Shown here in pieces: positions 34,401 to 40,793 of a stretch of 40,793 bases of DNA (its first letter is position 1; every line of letters starts with the position of its first letter). Both the position numbers and the translations under genes were made by a program. This DNA is from Priapulus caudatus. Taxonomy: Eukaryota > Priapulida > Priapulimorpha > Priapulimorphida > Priapulidae. Location of the stretch: contig NW_014577406.1 of assembly GCF_000485595.1 (NCBI RefSeq), positions 241,001 through 281,793 on the forward strand, in the 5' to 3' direction. The notes under the pieces were generated by a model. The model was not told where the DNA came from. It did no database searches and saw only the letters and a list, made by a program, of their open reading frames with translations.

Positions 34401-37400
34401 ATCGGAAGATGGAAGGACATTCATGGGGGAGGGGGGGCGTTAATCAACGAGGCTACAGGAATACTTTTATAAAGCCAAGCCAGCATAGTCTGTGTGTGGG
34501 TGCGTGTGTGCATGCGTGTGGGTGTGCATGTGTCTGTCGGTACATGTATGAAATCATTATATAATAGGCTGACATGGGGTCAGACAGACTTCCTTTAAAC
34601 TAGCTGCCATACAAAAAGAACAGCCAACGAAACAAGTTTAGTTTTACTGCGCACGAAAACGAACAAGGACCGAGTAGTATTAGCCTACTCTTCTCACGAC
34701 AAACTAGAACGCTCGTAGCCTCGTACATTCCATATCAATAGCCGCGATTCTACTTCCACAATGCTTGGCATATTTCTCCCCCAGGCTATATTGGCGAGGA
34801 TGGTGTCCCCTAAGTAACCAGGGTAATCCTTTGCAAAATGTTATACGTTCCATTTTCTCTCTCAAAGACTACTATTAACACCTGAATAATTATTATATTT
34901 AGACGTGCCGGCCATATATGTCAAAAATAGCACCTGCGATTATATACTTCATGAATTCGACTCATATAATAAAATCAGTGTTACACTTCCTTTTCGAGAT
35001 TTAAACCAAAATTGTTTTCCCAGATGAATAGGTTTATGTTGTGGTAATATTATAAATATCTTATTATATATATTTATTAGCTCTTGATGCCATGTACACC
35101 GCCCACATGCCTACGAACACGAACGCCTTTAAACCTACACGCGCGCGCACACACGCATGCACGCACACACGCAAGCACGCACACACGCAAGCAGGGAACC
35201 TATGTACAGTAGTTCGTAGCAAAGAGCGATGGCTAAATATGAACGTTTGCTACCTAGAACAATAATGTGTTCTACGAGAACGCAACCATATGTGCTTATT
35301 ATTTTCAGTAGTACTACTTCATTGCATTCCCATGAAAGGTGCAATCAGTATGCATAATGATATCGGCTATACACTGTCAGACTTAACTATAAACTGTTCT
35401 CCAGTGCTCTCTCAAGACATCTAGCAGCTGTTAACAGCTTATGCACATTTTACAGCTGTCCTGAAGGAAAGAACAACATTTATCCAGATGCAAATACAAC
35501 TAATACTTTGACCCCACAGCGCCAGGACACCCCTTGCTGCCACACAGCAAGCATGAGCTACGAACAAGTTGACAGTATGTTTATGTTTGGCTGGGAGTAG
35601 TTCCAACATACACAGCTGTATGCATGCTAGTATGAACCACTTAAATTAACCTTATATACTACACATTTATGCACGCACGCACGCACGCACGCACGCACAT
35701 CCATGGCACGTGGCTCACTACCTCCAAGAAACAGTCATATATGCTGAAAGACGTATTGACATTAGTTTCGCAGCCTGGGCGGACTAGTTGCTCACGAGTC
35801 ACATCTGTACATCCTTTCTGCCACACCACATCCTCTACACGCATACAGAGAACGTGGTGACATATGACTCCGCTCTGCATGCGGTAGCACTGTTATACTC
35901 ATACTGTCAGCTCTTCACAGAGTCGTCCTCAGTTACCCAACACAACACATGCTGCGACATACGCGTACAACGCGTAGAACGTTTCACACACTCTCAGACT
36001 ACAAACCGACAGAATGTACAGCATCAGTTCGGAAAGTGTATGACCTCATACGGCATCTGCTAGTGAAAGTTACACACTAGCTCGTTCCAGCCATGTACCG
36101 AATGAAGTTTACATGAGGTTACAAAAAATGAAGATATAGAGGTTTCCGCAATGCATACAAACCTGAACATATTTATACTGTACAGTATAAATATATGTTC
36201 ATGACACAATCAAAACATATGACTATATAACAACATAGAAGGAGTCATGCACTTTTGATAGCATTCCAATTTTTTTTAAATAATTGTTAAATCTAAAATG
36301 ACAAGCAGCTCCTACTCATCATAAGGCAGGGTGCTAAAAGAATATTCGAATGGGAATGGAACATCAGAGCTTCACAATACCGACCTAACGTACAGAACAG
36401 ACACATATGTGACCGGTGATAGCGAAATGAGTCACTTGGGGCAATTTTGACATTTTAGGTTGAATACATATTCAGATACCTGAGATTCATAGCTTTCTAT
36501 TGTTATATATAGATATTGAAAATTGGTTGAAAAATGAATATTTTATGACCATTATAAATCGAGATATCATGCGATTAAAATTTCCTGAGAATTGTCTAAA
36601 ATAAGGGCTGAAAACTAATAGCATTCACTGATATTATTAGCCAACACTTCTTATAAATTATTCAATTTAAGCAGTTTTTAATTTAATTAAGACATTTTTG
36701 CTTTTTTTTTTTAGATCGATTGTACAGTAGAATGCTACTGTGCGACTTCCGACTCATTTGGCTATCACGGGTCACATATATGCTTAGCTGTTCCAATTCT
36801 ACCAAAATCTGGTGCATTCGAATTAGCCACACCCCTTCTTTATAGCTTTACCGGAGTAGCCCCGTTGCTCCAGCTACATGGGAGGGAGGCTGCTTGGGTT
36901 GATCTAACCTCTCCCCGGTTTACCCAGTGCATAACATTATTATAATATCATCAATGTTTTTCATATGCAGCAGGGGCGGATCCAGAGGGGGGGTCGAGGG
37001 GGGTCTGGACCCCCCTTTTTACCACAAAGAAAAGGAAAAAAAGAATACACACGCACGCACGCACGCACGCGCGCGCACACACACACACACACACTTCTCT
37101 TATATTGTATCCATAAAAAAATCTTGTTTAGCGCTAGTTTTTCTGATAAAGATTTACTTATATATATGTAAATTCGTTATAAAAACCTAGAAATAGGCAA
37201 AAAGGGGTCCGCAGGTGTCCGGGGGACCGGATCTGATAAATTTTTGCATTCTAGACATCAAAATTACTGCTCAGATGCTCTCAGAATGCACCAATTTAAA
37301 AAAAAAATCTTGGGGGAGGTCCCCCAAACCCCCCCTAAGTGGCCTTCGGCAGCTTTTTAAAACACCAGAAAAAGTAAGCAGGAAAAAGTGCCCTTTATTT

Positions 37401-38889
37401 TTTCCTGGACACCTCCTTTTAAAAAATCCTGGATCCGCCCCTGAATGCATCATATTAACAAACCATGTAAAGTCACTGAATGTTTAATGTTTATGCAGTC
37501 ATGGATGGCCGAGCATTCTTTGGGACTTATTTTTTAAAACGTGATATGTCTTTTGAGTTTTGACATGTCCTGTTCTACTGTAACATCTGTTTTACATCTG
37601 TGTAACATCTGTAATCTACTCTAAATTATTACATACAAACTACGTCCCTACACTACCAGCATTATAGAATGAGCTGTCATGCAGTAAAAGAACGAATATA
37701 TAATCAACAATTATTCACTATTCAATTGCAAACATATATATGATACAGTGAAAAATATCTTTATATAATGTTGTCTAATATAGTTCTACTCATAAAGGCC
37801 GCCGCACACCAGCCGATTTTACAAACGATGAAGCGATGAAGCGATGAAGCGATGAAGCGATGTAGGTGTGCGGCGGCCTTAAAATCGGCTCATCGGTTCA
37901 AAATCAAACATGTTTGATTTGGAACGATCACCCGATAAAAATAAAATCGTCTACAAATGAACGCGCACACCTACATCGCTTCATCGCTTTGACATCGCTT
38001 CATCGTTTGTAAAAATCGGCTGGTGTGCGGCGGCCTTAAACTGTTCAAACGTGGACTCATTGAAGTTGAACAATATACGCATTCCAGAATAAACATTGAC
38101 AATGATATTGACTTAGTATACGTCTCAGCACTTTTTCTCTGATATAATGAGAAAAATTGCCTGCGACTGACAAACAGTGACTATGTGCAGTATATGACTA
38201 TGACTATGAGTGAATGGAGCCACATTAGGCTTATGGTTGTGAGTGTAACTTGTGACACAAGTTGTGTAACACAGACATACCACCATACCACGTTACAAGA
38301 CGTTTACACGTTTAACGTTTACTTTATATTTACGCTACGCGTTTGTTGTCATTGCAATCAAGTGGCGTCTAAATTCAATGTATTGTATTTGGTTTGCGGC
38401 ATTTGCCAAGAAGTCACGCGCAGTGCCAGTGGCAGTGGAGCCGTGGTTATGGGCTTCACCAGACACTACAACTACCAGTACCAGTACTCAGTAGGCAGTA
38501 CCATAACGCGTTAGAATAAGGGATTTCGTACTTTCTATCTAATGTTACTATGCAGTTGCTGCACAGCCACAGGTTTAGTGGCGTAAATATTACTGAGGTC
38601 AACGCACCCACCTTTTAAACATGACTTCATACTCTTTAATCTGTTTCCGCGAGAACTCTTTGAACTCCGTGTAAACGTTGGTGAAGACCGTAGTTGGAGA
38701 CGATTCTTCGGCACCTTCGTTGATATTTTGTCGTCGGTTCAATTTGGACGCTAATTCAGAGTCGGCCATCGCCACGGTGTCCTTCTCTTCGTCATTGTTA
38801 TTCGTTTGCAGAGGGTTGTCGCCTTCTGGGGTTTCCTCTATCAAACATTGACGACGCTGAAGTTTACCCGAGAGTTCGTCGTCAGCCAT
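28451..38889 (-). CDS. EFHD2: EFHD2/EFHD1 (swiprosin)-like EF-hand protein, 4 exons
   Basis: Minus-strand join: 38889-38612, 33663-33516, 30585-30451, 28588-28451 (278, 148, 135 and 138 nt). All junctions are GT-AG and in phase, giving 232 aa; vertebrate EFHD2 is 240. The N-terminus (1-70) is polar and probably disordered, with two MADDEL/MADSELASKL-like blocks. YTEFKEFSRKQIKEYEVMFK leads into EF-hand 1 (loop 95-106, DVNRDKFICFEE). MMEKLGAPQTHLALKDMIKE links to EF-hand 2 (loop 131-142, DEDEDNKINFRE). LLIFRKAADGEL and GAKDFFEAK follow, then a charged helical, probably coiled-coil tail (188-232). The family binds calcium and modulates actin and mitochondria. EFHD1 and EFHD2 arose from one gene, so the symbol is approximate. 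The start is the first ATG, in a strong ACCATGG context. Confidence 0.93.
28690..28800. repeat. G-rich interspersed-repeat fragment
   Basis: The small palindrome GTGCCGAAGGCAC (one mismatch) is followed by GGGGGCATGGGGGGCC and GGGTCCGGGGGCATGCCCCC. This signature resembles the subterminal region of hAT-type MITEs; a similar CTTGGGGGAGGTCCCCC block lies inside the element at 36971-37443. Ends were not found. Confidence 0.5.
29351..30207. mobile_element. Outer MITE with GTCTACA termini and TTAACCCGGGTTAA palindromes
   Basis: The left end GCCTCGTCTACATGACG is inverted on the right (GCTCCGTCTACACGAGG on the reverse strand). The subterminal parts repeat CTTAACCCGGG and AACCCGGGTTAA several times, and the GTGTAGACG motif occurs internally as well. 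The middle is filled by the inserted Harbinger-like elements at 29466-29932. No coding capacity is seen. Confidence 0.65.
29466..29932. mobile_element. Composite Harbinger-like MITE (same family as 21195-21548)
   Basis: It starts AGCCTGGGACACACCATGCG and ends, on the reverse strand, AGCGGGGTACAACACACCATG. TGA flanks both ends (29463-29465 and 29933-29935). A second family start, preceded by TAA, lies inside at 29724, so two copies are nested or recombined. The right half carries the palindrome TCAAACACGTTTGA with one mismatch. GCGAATTTATTCGC sub-palindromes recur. Confidence 0.75.
30264..30338. repeat. (CCAT)n simple repeat
   Basis: CCATCCATCC and CCCATCCCATC tandem units with interruptions run for about 75 bp. 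Confidence 0.85.
31070..31430. mobile_element. hAT-like MITE, 361 bp, nested in the Harbinger element
   Basis: Ends are CAGTGGTGGGCAAACT and, on the reverse strand, CAGGGGTGGGCAAACT, a common non-autonomous hAT terminus. Perfect 8-bp target duplications TTCTAGCA lie at 31062-31069 and 31431-31438. The body carries GGGCCGCA blocks near both ends and a poly(A/T) stretch. No transposase is encoded. Confidence 0.92.
31581..31955 (+). pseudogene. Harbinger transposase N-terminal fragment (HARBI1-like)
   Basis: This 124-residue frame is the N-terminal region of a PIF/Harbinger transposase. RRFWVRPWIGR is followed by YDQLLVELRNKDQAAFKNF, MPHDMFDELLTRMGPRI and KLALTLRHLAS, all typical of the segment before the DDE domain. 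It stops after LASA where the family continues. Past the stop, the same frame still reads KYHSMFYGWRVPHNTI, then a second stop at about 32021. The DDE catalytic domain is absent. It is surely inactive as a nuclease. Confidence 0.88.
32040..32354 (+). mobile_element. Non-LTR retrotransposon 3' end (5' truncated)
   Basis: An AT-rich, non-coding stretch ends in AAAATAAAATGAATCTGAAT and a short GAATCT repeat tail (about 32332-32354), then returns to Harbinger subterminal sequence. Tails of this kind end CR1/Jockey-type elements. The 5' boundary and any target duplication are not clear. Confidence 0.55.
32647..33515 (-). other. Rest of EFHD2 intron 2
   Basis: AT-rich sequence with a G9 run near 32900. 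Nothing gene-like is seen; the plus-strand frame 32982-33278 lacks any recognisable domain. Confidence 0.5.
36408..36776. mobile_element. 369-bp MITE with TA target duplications
   Basis: The left end TGTGACCGGTGATAGCGAAA is inverted on the right (reverse strand TGTGACCCGTGATAGCCAAA), with homology continuing through ATGAGTC. TA lies on both sides (36406-36407 and 36777-36778). The interior is AT-rich and non-coding. A TA duplication points to the Tc1/mariner group. Confidence 0.75.
36971..37443. mobile_element. hAT-like non-autonomous element, about 470 bp
   Basis: Ends are CAGGGGCGGATCCAG and its perfect inversion CTGGATCCGCCCCTG. Subterminal GGGGGGGTC / GACCCCCC blocks and an internal CTTGGGGGAGGTCCCCC block are typical of such elements. 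An ACGC/CA microsatellite (37049-37094) lies inside. Flanks share ATGCA but not a clean 8-bp duplication. Confidence 0.78.
37796..38036. mobile_element. 241-bp palindromic MITE with TAA duplications
   Basis: AGGCCGCCGCACACCAGCCG begins the left end and is perfectly inverted at the right. TAA flanks both sides (37793-37795 and 38037-38039). A third, internal copy of the terminal motif occurs at about 37865-37880, and an 8-bp GATGAAGC unit is repeated four times. The centre carries TCAAACATGTTTGA, the same palindrome as in the 21195 family. The TAA duplication indicates PIF/Harbinger mobilisation. Confidence 0.85.
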
Positions 38890-39052
38890 GGTTCTCTGAT
38901 CAACTGATTTACGCCGCGACTAGCGATATCTGCGAGCGCCTTAGCTGGAGCGGCAACCAAAACATTCTCACCTGCAGAGTGGCGCCACTGCAGACGCACT
39001 TGCATTTTGTCCCTGTGGGCCACCGTATAGTGCAGATGTAGATTTTATTTTT

Positions 39053-39065
39053 GCCGTATATATAC
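39053..39065 (-). promoter_or_regulatory. Possible TATA element of EFHD2
   Basis: On the minus strand GTATATATACGG lies about 170 bases upstream of the EFHD2 ATG. It could set a start near 39025, giving a 5' UTR of about 140 bases. AT-rich DNA produces such motifs by chance, so support is weak. Confidence 0.3.
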
Positions 39066-39069
39066 TTCT

Positions 39070-39597
39070 CTGATAACGTGTGCATATTCTTTTATTAATT
39101 TACTATTGTCTGTCAATCAGGCGATGTACAACAACGAACCAATTAGGTATACTGAATACAGTTAGTATTATTATCAAGTTTAATGATAAATATCATCAAG
39201 GTATTAATATGGTTTATACACCATATAACAGGTGGCGCGCGCGTGGCATTTATAAACAAATTTCATCAGTAGTAATCAAAGTAATCAATCGTTCATCTAG
39301 TGTCCGTCAGTTCGTCATCAGTTATTCCGTGTAAGTTATCAGTCACCTGTGATGCATATTGACATCCAAAATGTTTGAAAAGCATTAATTAGTAATTGTA
39401 TTTTGTAGTAGTGGCATTTAAACTCACATATGGCGTGAACGTTTGCTGAGAGAGAGTAAAGTGCTGTAGTGTAGGGCCTACTCTACTTGTTTTCATTCAG
39501 TCAGTGAGTCAGTGTTGTTGCGGTATCTACTTTCCCTGTGAGTGTGACTGTGTAGCCACAAGCACTTGGAACGTTTCAATAATACTAATAGAATGAT
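39070..39597. other. EFHD2 upstream region, no gene seen
   Basis: AT-rich unique sequence with a short GTCAGTGAGTCAGTG repeat near 39500. The open frames have no recognisable domain. Confidence 0.45.
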
Positions 39598-40572
39598 GGG
39601 GTAAATAAACACGAAATGTATTTACTACCAATTAATGTTGTTCTACTCTCTTTCGCCTATTATAATTATTAGTATTACTGATAATTTTCTGTAAATGCTG
39701 TTCAAATGCGCCCCTGCAACGCACAACTACAAGTACACAGCACGGAGGTTGCTGTGCACAATCAACACGAATATAAAGCACTGAGCAGGTGGGAAACCGT
39801 GACCAAAAAATACACACGACACTTTGTTTCACACAATCACGGCACAAATGCATAACCATGCAACTGCCTTCATTTTGGTATCTATGCGGAGCTAAGTTCA
39901 CGTTTGAATTTTAATTTTGCCAACTAGTACTGCACACTTTACCCAGAGATATCTAGTGAATTCCTGCGGAAAATTCCAACTTTGCCAAAATGTGAATTGG
40001 AGCAATTACATGAGTAATGGTGCCGTATTTTATTCTGGGTTCAAGCATCCCTGCTTCTGAGCTCCATTTCGAGGCCTGCCGAGCCAAACTAGCATAATGC
40101 GAGCAGGACTGATGTCACACACATTACTACAGTCATTGGCCAAAACAATCCGAATAGCGTGGGCGATCGGGCCGGCACGGTGGATAGGGAGTTTCGGCTG
40201 ATAAACGGGCACTTGCTCCCATTTACATTTTGGCAGAGGTGGAGTTTTCCGCAGGAATTCACCAGATATATCTGTGTGCAGTACCAGTTGGCAAAATTAT
40301 AATTCAAACAAGTGAACAGTTTGCTCTGCATAGATACCAAAATGGAGGTGGTTGGTTGTGAATTTCTGCCGTGATTGTGTGAAACAAAGCGAGCGTCGCA
40401 TGAATTTTGCGGTCACGCTTTCCCACCTGCTCTATATTTTTGTAGTTTGTGCACAGCGGCATGTGAGCGGTGAGACTGTGTTGCAGTGGAGAAATTGAAC
40501 GGCATTTACGTGGAATTGCTCGCTATAAACCCAAAGTCTGTTGGGCTGTAAATACATTTCATATTTATTTAC
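39598..40572. mobile_element. Foldback element, about 975 bp, long imperfect arms
   Basis: The arms (about 39598-40010 and 40200-40572) are inverted imperfect copies. They share GGTAAATAAA at the tips, GTGTGAAACAAAG / CTTTGTTTCACAC, ATTTTGGTATCTATGC / GCATAGATACCAAAAT, GAATTCCTGCGGAAAA / TTTTCCGCAGGAATTC and GAGCAGGTGGGAAA. The 190-bp centre is not repeated. No protein is encoded. Divergence between the arms (about a quarter by eye) suggests an old element. Confidence 0.8.
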
Positions 40573-40582
40573 CATCGTTTTT

Positions 40583-40793
40583 AGCTCATCTGACATAGTC
40601 AGATGCAGCTTGTAGAATCGCATGATCGTCCATCCGTGCGTCCGTCCGTCCGTCCGTCCGTCCGTCCGTCCGTCAACAGTTGGGCACAAAACTTAACCGC
40701 TCGACGTACGGTCACGATATTCGGGACGTGGGGGGGTTATCCGAAAACGAGTTGGGATGTCGAAGCTGGGGGTCAAAGGTCAAAGGTCAAGAG
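40583..40793 (-). repeat. Dispersed repeat cut by the window edge (inverse of 22676-22858)
   Basis: Read on the minus strand this matches 22676-22858: TTGACCTTTGACCCCCAGCT, ACTCGTTTTCGGAT, CGTACGTCGAG, TGTGCCCAACTGTTGACG and the closing TCAGATGAGCTAA-like end. A (CCGT)n expansion (40628-40674) lies between the last two blocks. The family extends beyond the window. Confidence 0.82.
40628..40674. repeat. (CCGT)n microsatellite
   Basis: About ten tetranucleotide units CCGT occur inside the dispersed repeat. The other copy (around 22797-22815) has no expansion, so it arose after dispersal. Confidence 0.92.

Larger units (their letters stand above)
33664..38611 (-). other. EFHD2 intron 1 (4.9 kb)
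   Basis: The donor is GTGGGT and the acceptor CTATCTTCAG (minus strand). It is AT-rich with GT and GCAC microsatellites (34490-34545, 35134-35195, 35668-35698), a 36-bp palindrome, and the elements at 36408-36776, 36971-37443 and 37796-38036. Plus-strand frames at 35788-36063 and 38185-38514 have no recognisable domain. Confidence 0.75.

Noticed and set aside
38185-38514. 109-codon plus-strand frame inside EFHD2 intron 1
   Set aside because: No domain, and low-complexity DNA (TATGACTATGACTATG, CAGTACCAGTAC). Not supportable as a gene.

Overview
This is a metazoan nuclear genome window, not a prokaryotic one. Its two real genes are split by many GT-AG introns and resemble conserved animal proteins. 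The rest is AT-rich, with microsatellites and dense short inverted-repeat transposons. Intron sizes of mostly 160-560 bp, abundant MITEs and the marine-invertebrate look of the repeats suggest a sponge or another early-branching or marine invertebrate. That placement is inference.

Left third (1-11675): no supportable host gene. It holds a palindromic MITE (about 3564-3872), a purine tract (5258-5484), copy A of a 1.2-kb duplicated segment (about 5485-6755), a hAT-like terminus near 7000, and minus-strand non-LTR retrotransposon debris (7852-9500) with an RNase H domain and a decayed reverse-transcriptase core.

Middle (11676-25960, plus strand): a complete 16-exon AIFM3-like gene, apoptosis-inducing factor 3, with a Rieske [2Fe-2S] domain followed by an FAD/NAD(P)H oxidoreductase (deduced 557 aa). 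Exon 1 has only seven whole codons and supplies an N-myristoylation-type start. It lies 4.8 kb upstream of exon 2. Intron 1 holds copy B of the duplicated segment and a roughly 11-copy, 145-150 bp tandem array whose indel-rich texture looks like uncorrected long-read sequence. Intron 14 appears to use a GC donor. Introns 13 and 15 hold a Harbinger-like MITE, telomere-like repeats, and a pogo-like element containing another nested MITE.

Right (28451-38889, minus strand): a complete 4-exon EFHD2/EFHD1 (swiprosin)-like gene, 232 aa, with two EF-hands and a charged helical tail. It is convergent with AIFM3. Its introns are loaded with mobile DNA: tandem or nested Harbinger-like MITEs, a 2-kb PIF/Harbinger element with a broken transposase that carries a hAT-like MITE (8-bp target duplication) and a non-LTR 3' tail, a TA-flanked MITE, a hAT-like element, and a 241-bp palindromic MITE with TAA target duplications. 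Upstream of EFHD2 lies a roughly 1-kb foldback element, and the window ends in a dispersed repeat that also occurs inverted in AIFM3 intron 13.

The two host genes are not obviously linked in function. I found no convincing new multi-gene system. The most notable things are the layered MITE families sharing a central palindrome, the Harbinger insertion next to an EFHD2 splice acceptor, and the tiny myristoylation exon of AIFM3.
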